A stretch of DNA of 64,000 bases from NCBI GenBank assembly GCA_963730305.1, contig CAVSRB010000003.1:372001-436000 (forward strand), in the 5' to 3' direction. Of this stretch, positions 9,135-18,769 are shown in pieces (the first letter of the stretch is position 1; each line of letters begins with the position of its first letter). Made by a program: the position numbers and the translations under genes. Under the pieces are notes generated by a model. It searched no databases, was not told where the DNA came from, and saw only the letters and a list, made by a program, of their open reading frames with translations. This DNA is from CAMYMQ01 sp963730305. GTDB lineage: Bacteria; Pseudomonadota; Alphaproteobacteria; Bin65.

Positions 9135-10958
9135 TCAGGTGCTTTCAACCGACAGGGAACGAAGCCAGGTTTCGACGTTGATCAGACGCATCATGATCCA
9201 GTCGCTCTTGGGAGCGTTGCCGCTGCGGTAGTCGTCGACCGCCCGGCGCAGGCGCGAGGAATCTGTATAGCTGGCGAGTTTGCAATCCGGCGCGACAAGA
9301 TCATCGAGATACCGGCCGAGGGCGTCTTTGTCGCGAAGCCAATCGCGGAAGGGCAGCAGCAGCCCAATTTTGCGCCGGTACAGCAAATCCCGGGGCAGCC
9401 ACGGTTCGGCTATGCGCTTCAACAACGGCTTGGTCTCGCGGCCGGGCACCCGGATATCCCGGGGCACCCCATTCAACACCCGTGCCAGAGGTAGATGAAC
9501 GAACGGGACACGGGCCTCGACCGATTCCGCCATCGACATCTTGTCCTGACGAACCAGAAGCGATTCGAGATAGGCGGTCTGATCGACGGCAAGAAGCCGG
9601 TCGCGGAAGTCCCCAAAGCGGCGACTTGCCGCCTCGCGTTCGCCCGGCGCCGGGACAAGATCCGGGAACAGACGCTGAACTTGACGGAAATCGTCATAGA
9701 CGCCGCCATAAGCCGCAGCATCGACGCCGGCAATCCGGCGGATTTCGTTGAAGGGTCTGCGTGACGGCCAAAACCTGTGAGGCGCGAGCCGTCCAAGACG
9801 CTCCTGCCACCGCGTCTTTCGCCATGTTCCGTATCGCCTGTAGCCACCGAAAAATTCGTCGGCTCCCTCTCCCGTCAACACCACCTTGCCATGTTTGCGA
9901 ATCTCCCGGCACAGCAGCATGAGCATGACGCAACCGAGATGTGGCGTGGGACCTTCCATGTGCCGGGTGGCGACCGGCAAGGCGTCGGCGAAGTCACGGC
10001 CATTGAGCGCGACTTCCGTGTGTTCGAGGCCATAGCGCTCCGTCACCATCTGGCGCCATCGGCTCTCGTCGTGCTCGAAGTCGCCGAGGTTGATCCCGAA
10101 GGTGCGCAGGGCACCGTTGGTCTCCTGGCGCGCGAACGCGGCGATCAGGCTGGAATCAACACCGCCCGATAGCTGGACGGTATAGCCGACGTCGCTCACC
10201 AGATGGGCCTGCACCGACGCGCGAAGTGCCGTCGCCGCTTGCTCCTCGGCTTCTTCGGCCGTCAACGACGGATCGGGCTTCAGCGTATCGAGCGGGTCGC
10301 AGAAGCGTCGTTCGGTCACTTCGGCGTCGGCCAGCGACACGCGAAGAACCGTTCCTCCGGGGACGCGTTCGACATGCTTCTGATTGCTCATCCTGCCCGC
10401 GGCCCAACGGAAGGTCAGAAGTTCCGCGACTGCGTCGGGATCGGGTTCCGGGGGACCAAGTCGGGCAAAGGGGCGCATTTCGCTTGCCAGCCCAACCAGG
10501 CTTCCACGCCGCATGATGTAGAGAGGCTTGATCCCGAACGGGTCGCGCGCCGCAATCACGGTCCTTTGCTCCCGGTCGAGCAGCGCGAAGGCGAACATCC
10601 CCTCGAGACGGTCGAGTATCCCCTCGCCCCACAGCCGATACCCCTCCAGGATCGCTTCGGTGTCGCCATCCGTGCGCAGGCCAACGCCATGCTGCTCAAG
10701 CTCGCCGCGCAGCACCCGGTAGTTATAGATCTCACCATTGAAGACGAGGGTGTAGCGACCGCTCGGATCGGTCATGGGTTGGTCCGATCCGACCGTCGGA
10801 TCGAGGATGGCGAGGCGGCGAAAGACCAACGCGACCCCGGGCTCGCTCAATCGTCCTCCCGAATCGGGGCCGCGGTGAAAGAGGTCTTGCTCCATGCCAG
10901 CAAGGAGCTCGTCGTCGAAGCGACGCCCGGGCTCGACCAGGGCTGCGAAACCGCACAT
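9135..10958 (-). CDS. Asparagine synthetase (glutamine-hydrolysing)-like, copy 2, intact
   Basis: An uninterrupted 607-residue AsnB-type protein with nucleophile Cys2 (MCGFAALVEPG), FHRGPDSGG, the glutaminase loop VFNGEIYNYR, the PP-loop LSGGVDSSLIAAF in the second domain and LTGEGADEFFGGYRRYG. Both half-reactions, glutamine hydrolysis and ATP-dependent amidation of a carboxylate, look possible. It starts 3 bases after the stop of the upstream glycosyltransferase, so it is co-translated with it. Two AsnB genes side by side in a glycan locus suggest two distinct carboxylate acceptors. Free asparagine synthesis cannot be excluded. Confidence 0.9.
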   Translation of the reverse strand: MCGFAALVEPGRRFDDELLAGMEQDLFHRGPDSGGRLSEPGVALVFRRLAILDPTVGSDQPMTDPSGRYTLVFNGEIYNYRVLRGELEQHGVGLRTDGDTEAILEGYRLWGEGILDRLEGMFAFALLDREQRTVIAARDPFGIKPLYIMRRGSLVGLASEMRPFARLGPPEPDPDAVAELLTFRWAAGRMSNQKHVERVPGGTVLRVSLADAEVTERRFCDPLDTLKPDPSLTAEEAEEQAATALRASVQAHLVSDVGYTVQLSGGVDSSLIAAFARQETNGALRTFGINLGDFEHDESRWRQMVTERYGLEHTEVALNGRDFADALPVATRHMEGPTPHLGCVMLMLLCREIRKHGKVVLTGEGADEFFGGYRRYGTWRKTRWQERLGRLAPHRFWPSRRPFNEIRRIAGVDAAAYGGVYDDFRQVQRLFPDLVPAPGEREAASRRFGDFRDRLLAVDQTAYLESLLVRQDKMSMAESVEARVPFVHLPLARVLNGVPRDIRVPGRETKPLLKRIAEPWLPRDLLYRRKIGLLLPFRDWLRDKDALGRYLDDLVAPDCKLASYTDSSRLRRAVDDYRSGNAPKSDWIMMRLINVETWLRSLSVEST

Positions 10959-10961
10959 ATA

Positions 10962-12040
10962 CTAGTCGAGCTCCTCGAGGATCGCGGTGAAGCGCTCGAC
11001 GACAGCCGAAAGACCGTTGTCGCGCGGCAGAAGGCTGGACCGTAGCGATGCGGATTCTGCTCGGTTCGACGGCGCTCATCGCTTCCAAGAACGGAACGCC
11101 CGCCTCGACGACGGTCACCGCGCCCGGGAGATGCCGCCTCCGCCAGTTCGCCGATGCCGCCGGCTTCCGGAGTCGCGATGACGGGCGTGCCGCAAGCGAG
11201 CGCTTCGAGCACGACGTTGGGCATCCCTTCCCAGCGCGACGGCAGCAGCACGGCATCGGCACCGGCATACCATGGCCAGGGCGATGGCTCGAAGCCGGGC
11301 AACGCGACGCGTCCCTCCAATCCGAGGCGAACGATCTCCGCGTCGAGGCCGGCGCGTTCGCCGCCATCGCCGAAGATGGTCAGGTGTGCGTCGGCGGGAA
11401 CATCCCCCATCGCCTCGACCAACCGGTCGAAGCCTTTCTGTCGCGTCAGGCGGCCAGCCGCAACGAAGCGCGGTCCGCGACCAGGAATGCGCTTCGGTTC
11501 GCGAGCGGCAGCTCGAATCTCCACCTCGTCGACGGGGTTGGGCAACACATGAAGGCGTTCCGCCGGCACGCGGTAGTCATTGCGGAACTCGTCCGCCATC
11601 CGTCTGGACGTGCACAGGACGGCGTCCGCACGCCGGTACAGTCGACGGTAGGCCATTCGGGTCAGTTTGGAATACGGCGCATTGGGCAGACTGAGCGACG
11701 GCAGATTGGCCTCGCGTACGACGATTCGCGTGTCACGCGGCAGCCAGCGCCGTAACGCCAGCAACGCCAGCGAGACATAGCCAAGGCTGGAGAAGACCAT
11801 GGACGGCTTGATCCGCCTTATCGACCCGACCAGGGCCGGTATCGCGCGTCGCAGACGCCGCGTCCCCAACATACGGATGGCAGTGTCGGGCGCGATCAAG
11901 GTCGCAAGCGGCCCTTCGTCGGACAAGAGAACGAGCGCCGCTCGATATCGCCGGCGGTCGAGGCCGGCCATCAACGTAAGCGTCACACGCTCGGCGCCAC
12001 CCCCGGCCAGCGACGGCAGGATGAACGCGACCGTCTTCAT
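10962..12040 (-). CDS. GT4-type glycosyltransferase, frameshifted near C-terminus
   Basis: The N-terminus MKTVAFILPSLAGGGAERV is the classic GT-B/GT4 opening. Downstream are FVAAGRLTRQKGFDRLVEA, ADAVLLPSRWEGMPNVVLEALACG and TPEAGGIGELAEAA, the donor-sugar E-x7-E region. Near 11130 and 11050 the frame changes; the corrected tail ends LSAVVERFTAILEELD at a TAG at 10962, three bases before asnB copy 2. A retaining sugar transfer from a nucleotide sugar to a lipid-linked acceptor at the cytoplasmic face is expected from the family. Donor and acceptor are unknown. Confidence 0.85.
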
Positions 12041-12057
12041 TCAGTGGGATTGATCGA

Positions 12058-13596
12058 CTATTCGCCCGCCGCGCGCGCCGACGGTTCAACCGTCTCCAAC
12101 CGTTCGCGGGCAGCGGCGACGGTCTTCTTGTTGCGCGCCTGGGTCGCCAGCTCCCGCGCGCCCAAGGTCGAGGCTTCCTTGTCCTTCGCCGCCGATAGGA
12201 CGTAGCCGACCGGATTGTACTGCGTCGCCTTGGCGCCCATGCTGGCGGCCGCCAGCCGGCCCTGTACCAGCCGTCGGCCCTGCACCATCGCAGCGGCCAG
12301 GTCGCGGCGGACGTCGTCAGCGTTGATCAATACGCCGTTGTGGATGAGCCCGACCACCGGCTTGGCCATAACGGTGTGATGGCGAATGAACGACGTCATC
12401 ACGCGGATATCGAGATTCTCGTTGGCGCCCACTTCCTCGAACACCAGCGGGACCACGAGACGGTCCGTGTAGACATAGTCGCCCCGGCGCAGATAGCGGG
12501 TCCGTTCCATGAACTGCTGGTAGACGCTCTCGAGCCCGACTCGATCGCGCGGCGAATAGAGCGCTGGCACCAGCACGTCCGGCCAGAGCAGATCCTCGTG
12601 AAGCTGCTTCATGCCGTCGTCGCGGCGGGCAATGATGCAGCGATACTCCTCGTCCGGGCCGACATGGATCGGGCAGATGTCACAGGCCAGACACGGCCGT
12701 ACCCGGTAGCCCGTCAAACTCGTGGCGCGCAGCTCCACGTCCTTCAATTCATTCAGGAAGGGCGCGGCCCTCTCGGCCATCTCGCCGTCGCGGTCCTGCA
12801 GGATCCACATCCCCAGGCGCAGCGGATCGGCCAGCCGGCTGTCCTTCCCGAGAGCCATCTCCGCCGCCACCCGGCCGATGCGGCGGCCGGTGCCGAGGCT
12901 GGTGTTGATGCCGTACTCGTCCTTCGGGATGGTGCCGACATCGCCGGCGTGCGCGGTGCCGCCATACTGCGACGTCGTGTCCGAATCGTTGCCGACGCCC
13001 AGGATGCCCAGGTTGATCAGGTCGAGCATCTGGTAGATCAGGGTCGTCTCCTGGCCGCCGTTGCGCTTGGCGCCGACGGCGAGCCCGGCATAGAGCTTGC
13101 CCGCGAGGTCTGCCTGCAACGCCGGGTCGGCACGGATCATGTCGATGAACTTGTGCGCGATCGAGCTGCGATCGCCGAAATAGACCGGCGTGGACAGCAG
13201 AAAGCCGTCCGAGGCGCGCAGCTTGGCCTTGAGCGCGTCGATATCCACTTCCGAGCCGTCGGCCGGAAAATGATCGGCGAGCGCGACGTGTTCAACCGCA
13301 CAACCCTTCTCCCGCGCGGCCCACATCGCAGCGACGAGGCAGACCTCGCTGTTCGAAAGGCCCTTCAGGCCACCGTTCTTCTGCAGCCCGCGGTAGATTT
13401 CATCGAACGGCTTGCCCTCGGCGCGGCCCGCCTCGACGAACTGGTCGAGATGGATCCGAGCCTGCTCATCGATGTAGGCGGTCAGATCCTCGCGGGATGC
13501 GATCGCGGCAACCTCAGCGGTCAGATTGGCCGACCCCGCCTTCGAACGCGCGTTGCGCAGGCTCGCTGACAGTCCGAGGATGTGCGGCTTCGTCAT
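12058..13596 (-). CDS. Flavodoxin/NADPH-dependent FMN reductase-family protein, long form (512 aa)
   Basis: The ATG at 13596 follows a GGGAGA ribosome site; an in-frame ATG further upstream is less likely. MTKPHILGLSASLRNARSK is the FMN-reductase opening, with LLSTPVYFGDRSSIAHKFIDMI the conserved flavin-site region. The protein continues to ~512 residues, far longer than the ~180-residue family core. A cysteine cluster, CLACDICPIH followed by Cys in EEYRCII, lies in the second half and could bind a metal or form a redox centre. It sits between the glycosyltransferase and an enolase-superfamily gene and has its own candidate operator about 100 bases upstream. A redox step on a glycan precursor is possible but unsupported. 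Confidence 0.75.
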   Translation of the reverse strand: MTKPHILGLSASLRNARSKAGSANLTAEVAAIASREDLTAYIDEQARIHLDQFVEAGRAEGKPFDEIYRGLQKNGGLKGLSNSEVCLVAAMWAAREKGCAVEHVALADHFPADGSEVDIDALKAKLRASDGFLLSTPVYFGDRSSIAHKFIDMIRADPALQADLAGKLYAGLAVGAKRNGGQETTLIYQMLDLINLGILGVGNDSDTTSQYGGTAHAGDVGTIPKDEYGINTSLGTGRRIGRVAAEMALGKDSRLADPLRLGMWILQDRDGEMAERAAPFLNELKDVELRATSLTGYRVRPCLACDICPIHVGPDEEYRCIIARRDDGMKQLHEDLLWPDVLVPALYSPRDRVGLESVYQQFMERTRYLRRGDYVYTDRLVVPLVFEEVGANENLDIRVMTSFIRHHTVMAKPVVGLIHNGVLINADDVRRDLAAAMVQGRRLVQGRLAAASMGAKATQYNPVGYVLSAAKDKEASTLGARELATQARNKKTVAAARERLETVEPSARAAGE

Positions 13597-13691
13597 GGCT
13601 TCGTCTCCCGTGGCAAGCCATCGGCGATCCGGTTGCAGCGTCGCCGCTGCGGTGCAGCATGCCAAATCGGCAGGTTGGGCACAAGCGATAT

Positions 13692-13706
13692 GTTCATAAC
13701 GTGAAC
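13692..13706. promoter_or_regulatory. Palindrome GTTCA-N5-TGAAC, candidate operator upstream of the flavodoxin-family gene
   Basis: A perfect 5-base-arm inverted repeat with a 5-base spacer (TAACG), overlapping the stop codon of the enolase-superfamily gene and about 100 bases upstream of the flavodoxin-family start. On the minus strand it is followed directly by ATATC, exactly as at 54974-54988 upstream of the whole locus. The repetition of arms, spacer length and flank argues for one regulator acting at both places. Confidence 0.5.
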
Positions 13707-14773
13707 ACGAACGTTAGGATCGGATCGACCTGCTCGAACGCGGTTTCGATTGCCGGCAATCCGGAAACATGGAGCTCGCCCCGCTCAACGCTGAAACGAT
13801 TGCCGAAGGGGTCGCTGGCGATCTTGAGGACGCCGTTGAACTCGCCCGGCGTATCCAACGCCGCGTCCGCGTAGACCCGCGCTTCGAGATGGTTGCCGAC
13901 CGCGCCCTGCACGCCGTTGCCGTAGATGATTCCCAGGCCCAGCATGCGGGCGCGGTCGATCAGCGCACGATTGGCAGCCATGCCGGGATGCTTGCAGAGC
14001 TTGAGCTTGACCCACTGTGCGCCGGTATCGGCGGCACGGTCGATATCGGCGGCGGTCCAGATCAATTCGTCCAGCATGAGCGGCACCGGCACTTCGGCCG
14101 CGAGGCGAGCGAAGGCGTCCCACGCGTCCGGCGGATATGGCTGTTCGACCAGTAGCACCGGCAAGTCGGCGGCGACGGCGCACAGGGCGCGCGCCTCCGC
14201 TTCGGCGAGGCGCTGATTGGCGTCGACACTGATCGTGGTCCCCGCCTCCAGCGCCCCGGCGACGGCACGCAGACGCGCGATATCGTCCTCGATGACGCCA
14301 CCACCCGCCTTGAGCTTGAGGTGCGTGTAGCCCTGCTCCTGGAGCGCGCGCGCGCTGGCCTCGACGGCGTCAGGGCCATCGCCGCCGCACAGCGCGGCCA
14401 ATGGCAGGGGATCGGGAACCGCGCTCTGAAATGCCGTCTCCAGTCCTTCTTCGAGCGTTTCGGCGGCGCACGCCAGGGCGCTGGCGACCATCGGGTCACT
14501 CCGCGCAAGAGCCGCCACCTGATCCCGCAAGGGCGCGCCGCCGCCCACGGCATCACCGATGCGGCCCAGCGCGGCGAGCGCGCTGTCGATCGTCTCGTCA
14601 CTGTAGCCGGGCAGCGGCGTGATCTCGCCGAAGCCGAGCCGCCCGCCATCCCGCAGCGCGACGATCAGCGTGTCGAAGAAGTCCAGCGTGCCGAACGACA
14701 GGCGGTACGGGACTTCAAGCGGCTGCTTGAACCGGTAGACGCTTAGCACTGGTTTCGGTAAGGACCTGCTCAT
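13694..14773 (-). CDS. Enolase-superfamily enzyme (mandelate racemase/muconate lactonising type)
   Basis: The ATG at 14773 opens MSRSLPKPVLSVYRFKQPLE. An in-frame start further upstream (14908) would overlap the preceding glycosyltransferase gene. The barrel carries LKLKAGGG (K-x-K acid/base pair), SVDANQRL (metal Asp), VEQPY (metal Glu) and MLDELIW (third metal ligand region), then WVKLKLCKHPG. Around 360 residues, usual for the family, and intact. Members abstract an alpha-proton from carboxylates (racemases, dehydratases, dipeptide epimerases). The context (amide- and peptide-bond-forming ligases in the same locus) makes an epimerase of an amino-acid or dipeptide substituent conceivable; this is inference. 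Confidence 0.85.
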   Translation of the reverse strand: MSRSLPKPVLSVYRFKQPLEVPYRLSFGTLDFFDTLIVALRDGGRLGFGEITPLPGYSDETIDSALAALGRIGDAVGGGAPLRDQVAALARSDPMVASALACAAETLEEGLETAFQSAVPDPLPLAALCGGDGPDAVEASARALQEQGYTHLKLKAGGGVIEDDIARLRAVAGALEAGTTISVDANQRLAEAEARALCAVAADLPVLLVEQPYPPDAWDAFARLAAEVPVPLMLDELIWTAADIDRAADTGAQWVKLKLCKHPGMAANRALIDRARMLGLGIIYGNGVQGAVGNHLEARVYADAALDTPGEFNGVLKIASDPFGNRFSVERGELHVSGLPAIETAFEQVDPILTFVFTL

Positions 14774-14829
14774 AGATCGCTTCGTTATCGCGCGCAAGGT
14801 CGGCCGACAGATGGCGCGCCTTGGTTCCG

Positions 14830-16025
14830 TTATTTTCCAACATCCCCCGCAGCAAACACGGTGCGCCAGACACGAGCCAAGTCTTCCGCTCGGGGGGGCC
14901 CACCGCACAGGTCGACAATTCGCTTCCTCGCCGCAATTCCCATCGCTTGCGCGCGGCTAGGATTGTCGGCCAAGTCCGCTATCGCTGACGCCATCGCCTC
15001 TGCGTTGAACTCGGGAAACAGAAGCCCCGTGCGGTCGTTCTCGACAAATTTGTCGAAAGATCCCGTCGCCAAGACCGGCAGCCCCGCCGCCATTGCCTCG
15101 AGCACTTCCCGCCCCCACGGATCGTAGTTTCGCGACGGGCGCGCCAGGATGTTGCAGCCGGCCAGGACCGGCGCCGGGTCCGGAACATGGCCCAGAAACA
15201 GAAACATGTCGGCCACGCCGCGCAAGCCGCGCGTAGTCGGCCAGCGTTCCCGAGCTTCGCGCGATGTCCCCGAGAGCGCCGGGAAGATTACCGGTCAGTT
15301 CGGTTCGGCCGGCGACGACAAACAGCAGGTCGCGGCGGCCCCGAGCCGCCAGCGCCGCCGCGACGTCGACCAGCCTGTCGTTGCCACGGAGCCAGGCGTA
15401 GTTCGAGACCGAGCCGATCTTGAAGCGGGGGTCATCTGCCAACGCCGGCAAGGGCGCCACCTTCAAGTCGGCGCGAACGATGTTGTAGATCACGGTCCCG
15501 GATGCGCGCCCCGAAGTCAGCCGTGCGACGTTGTCGCGCTCCATTTCCGTGATGAAAATCAGGTCGTCTGCCGCGTTGGCCAGGCAGCGATACTGCCAAC
15601 GTGAAAACGGCGTCGACGGCAGCAGGGTTCGGACATGCGCTGTCAATCTGAGTGCGGCCGCCCAACCGCCATCGCAACCAGCGGGCCAACAAAAACAGCC
15701 CTTCATGGTTGCAGTGGATCGCGTCGAATTGTTGCCTCGCCGCCGCCTCCAGAGCACGACGAAATCGTCAACTCCCGGGCCAACTCAAGGCGAAACGAGA
15801 ATAGGCGTACAGATTTCGCGACAGTCGGGGCAACGAGCTTATGTGCGGCATGTCCGGCATCACGCGGCAGGTAATCCCGATCGCGGCATACTTTTCCTGG
15901 ACGGGCCCCGCCCGGCGGCACCAAACCTCGACGGAAATGTCGTCGGGCATGTTGCTGATGCTCTCGAACAGGCTGCGGGAAGACCCCCCGTAGCCGCCCT
16001 CGATATCCAGGCAAAGAACGTTCAC
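14830..16025 (-). CDS. GT4-type glycosyltransferase, multiply frameshifted
   Basis: A GTG at 16025 starts MNVLCLDIEGGYGGSSRSL, an N-terminal GT-B segment. Successive frames then give HCNHEGLFLLARWLRW, TAHVRTLLPSTPFSRWQYR, KIGSVSNYAWLRGNDRLVDVAAAL, and finally ILARPSRNYDPWGREVLEAMAAG with a C-terminal helix ending at 14830. The last motif is the GT4 nucleotide-sugar binding E-x7-E region. About four frame changes are needed, yet no in-frame stop interrupts the correct frames. It abuts the WbqC gene by 2 bases. Donor unknown. Confidence 0.75.
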
Positions 16026-16027
16026 GC

Positions 16028-16716
16028 CTATCGCCGAACGAGCGCCGCAGTGCGGTCCCAGCCAAGGTGGAAGACGGCGTCGAGGACGGAGAGCCCGGCC
16101 ACGAAATCCTCAGCAGTCTGTACGTAGCGTGGATGCTCGAACTCGACATAGTCGAGCGTCAGTCCTGCCGAAACGAACTTGGCCGGATCCTGATATTTCG
16201 TCCCGCCCTTTCCCGACAGGTAGGCGCCGCCCGGGGCAATTTCCTCTACGATCGCGATCAGACGGTCGTCGGCCGTCGCCGACGCGGTCGCGAGTTCCGA
16301 GGAAGCGCGAAATTCCGGCGCCAAGCCCAAGTGTACCGCGATATCCTCGATCAGCTGTCTGTTGACGCGGCAAGATCAGCGTCAGGAATCCGGCCGAAAA
16401 AAGCTTCTATGTCGGGCCATACGACCTTGAAGGCGGGTGCCGCCTTGTAGGCACCCCGCAGCGTATCGAGATGCGCCCTCGCCCAACCCGCCTTGGCCGG
16501 CCGCACCTCGTTGATGGCCTGGCCCAGGCTCACGTGCACCGGCACCGTCAACCAGCGGCTGCAGCCGTCGTCCCTCAGAATCTGGACGCGGTTGATGTAG
16601 CTCTGCTTGCTGAACTGCACGTCATCCAGGAACACGAATACGTCCGCGCGCGCCATTTTTGCAAAATAACCCAACCAAGGGAGATAGTTAGGCTGATGGA
16701 TCGCAACGATCGTCAT
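16028..16716 (-). CDS. wbqC: WbqC-family protein, frameshifted
   Basis: MTIVAIHQPNYLPWLGYFAK at the ATG at 16716 is the diagnostic WbqC start. It is followed by DVFVFLDDVQFSKQSYINR and TVPVHVSLGQAINEVR. A frame change near 16345-16370 joins the second half (GGAYLSGKGGTKYQDPAKF, then LDYVEFEHPRY), ending at 16028. Family members are found in O-antigen and capsule loci; their biochemical role is not established, although the HQPNY and GKGG motifs suggest a catalytic protein. The start overlaps the stop of the epimerase gene by ATGA, showing translational coupling. Confidence 0.85.
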
Positions 16717-17629
16717 GCGCCGCGCAGGCGGTCGAGGTATCTTGGCAGGAATTCGGCGAGGGAGGTAGGCGCGAAGTCGACCAACTCGCACAGCCGGTCG
16801 ATGTTCATCACCTCATGTCGGCTCGGACCACCGGCTGACGTCTCAACGACACTTTGAGAACCGGCCAGCCGAACGAGTTGCGTCGCGACGTCGGCAAGGC
16901 AGAAGACATCGCGGCTGGCCAAATTTGCCACCACATTTGCGGGCGGCAGATCTGCGAACAGGAGAAGTTCAACCGCCTGTGCGACATCGTCGACGAAACA
17001 CCAACGAAAGCGGCTGCCCGGTTGGTAGATTCGATCCTTGAGCCGGCCAAGGCATTGGACGCCATCGCATGCAGCGCGCCGGTGTCTCGGCCAATCCCGT
17101 GCACACCAGCGAGCCGGAGCGACACGGCGCGCCAGTCGGCCCGCTGGGCGGCGACGTCGAGCAGACCCTCGCCAGCAAGCTTGGACCAGCCATAGTAGCT
17201 GGCCGGCTTGGCATCTTCCTCGCGATAGCCTTCGGCAGCAGCCCCGCGCCTACCATAGACGCTGATCGTGGAAGTAAGGACAAAGCGCCGGATTCCGTGA
17301 TCCTCCGCGGCCGCGATTACGTTCGCCGTGGCGAGAACGTTCACCTCGGCGGCGCGCCGCAGAAATGCCGAATCTTCGGTCCCGGCGACGACAGCGGCCG
17401 CATGCACCACGGCTTCGAGACGTCGCTTGCCTGTTCAAAAAGACCCGCAACGCTCGGTGGCGTCCACCAGGTCGGCCTGCCGCGGCCACGACCCCGGCCT
17501 GCTCCAACGCCAGCACTCGCGCCCCGTTCGAATGCCGGAGGTTCCTGTGACCGTGTGGCCGGCCTCGACCAATCGTCGTGCGACATGGGCACCAACAAAG
17601 CCGCCCGCGCCCGTGACGAGAACATGCAT
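16713..17629 (-). CDS. NAD-dependent epimerase/dehydratase (extended SDR), frameshifted
   Basis: MHVLVTGAGGFVGAHVARRL carries the Rossmann GxxGxxG. The middle frame gives VVHAAAVVAG, RFVLTSTISVYG and YYGWSKLAGE (catalytic Tyr and Lys, YxxxK). The last frame (FCLADVATQLVRLAGSQS, MNIDRLCELVDFAPTSLAEF) ends at 16713. Frame changes are needed near 17430 and in the 16900-17000 stretch. It begins directly after the stop of the upstream aminotransferase. A nucleotide-sugar 4-epimerase or similar role is expected; the exact substrate cannot be read from sequence. Confidence 0.75.
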
Positions 17630-18769
17630 CTAGGCGAACCTGGAGCCGCAGTTCGGATACCAAGACGCGGCAAATCTCGTCAATGTCGGCCGGCGCGAGC
17701 TCGGCATGCATTGGTACACACAAGGACCGGTGCAGCACGTCCTCGGTGTACTTCAGGGTGCCGTCGTCGAACCCACGAAAGAGCTGCTCTTCGTCGGTAG
17801 GCTTGTAGATGCCTTTCGCCTCTATGCCGTGCTTTTCCTTCAGGCACCGCAATCAGCGCCGCTCGATCAATTCCATCGGCGAGAAACACGGGATACTGGT
17901 ACCGGCTCGGAGCGCATCCAGCCGGAACATCAAGCAGGCGAAGTCCGGGCTGGTTCGCCAGGCCGGCGCGATAGCTGTCGGCGAGCGATCGACGGATGCG
18001 CAAGCTGTTCAGCAAGAATGCTCATGTGATGTGCGCCGACGCAGGCCCGGATTTCGTCCAGGAACCAGTCGTTGCCGTAGTGCACGATCTCGCCGGTTTG
18101 TTCGTCCTTGCCGAACACACGCATCTCCCGAGCGAACCTGGCGAGATCCGGATTGTCGGTCGTGAGCATGCCGCCGGTGCCGCTGGTTAGGATCTTGGTC
18201 GGATAGAAACTGAATGTGCTCGCGTCACCGAAGCTGCCGGCGGGTCATCCATCAAATCTCGGCACCGTGCGCGTGGGCTTGTCGTCCTCGATTAGGAACA
18301 AGTCGTGCCGTTCGGCGAAGTCGAGAATGGCACTATGGTCAGCCGCAACCATGCCGACCAAATGAACCCAGATCAGGGCGCGGGTTTCGGATGTCGCCTT
18401 GCGCTCCAGGTCCTCGACGTCAAGCGCCAGCGTATCCAGATTCATGTCGAGCGAGAACCGGTCGTCCGCCTGCGAATTTTACGGCGCTGATATCCGTGAT
18501 GAAGCTGCCGGCTGGAACCAGTACCTCCTTGTCGCGAACGTCCGCAAAGGTCAGAGCAATTTGGAGCGCCGTGGTGCAGGTGTTGACACTGACAGCGTGG
18601 GCCCGCCCTGTGAGTGCGCAGAAGTTGCCCTCGAACCGTTTCGCCCACGGCCCATTCATCAGCCGTCCTGACGCGAAAATCGGCGTCGATGTCGGCTACA
18701 ATCGCCTGCCGAACGACCGGCGGAAAATGCGGCCTTGACAGCGGGATCGAAGGCCCGTACGCTCATCAT
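17630..18769 (-). CDS. DegT/DnrJ/EryC1/StrS sugar aminotransferase, multiply frameshifted
   Basis: The ATG at 18769 follows a purine-rich ribosome site. Pieces in sequence: MMSVRAFDPAVKAAF, PPVVRQAIVADIDADF, AHAVSVNTCTTALQIAL, ALIWVHLVGM, then GSFGDASTFSFYPTKILTSG with the PLP-binding Lys. GNDWFLDEIRACVGAHHM and GIYKPTDEEQLFRGF follow, with the stop at 17630 immediately before the epimerase ATG. Around six frame changes in 1.1 kb. The complete motif set implies a functional ancestor that transfers an amino group to a keto sugar. It pairs naturally with the adjacent SDR. Confidence 0.75.

Noticed and set aside
12340..13569. 409-codon plus-strand ORF opposite the flavodoxin-family gene
   Set aside because: The minus strand carries clear family motifs and a ribosome site; the plus-strand product has none.
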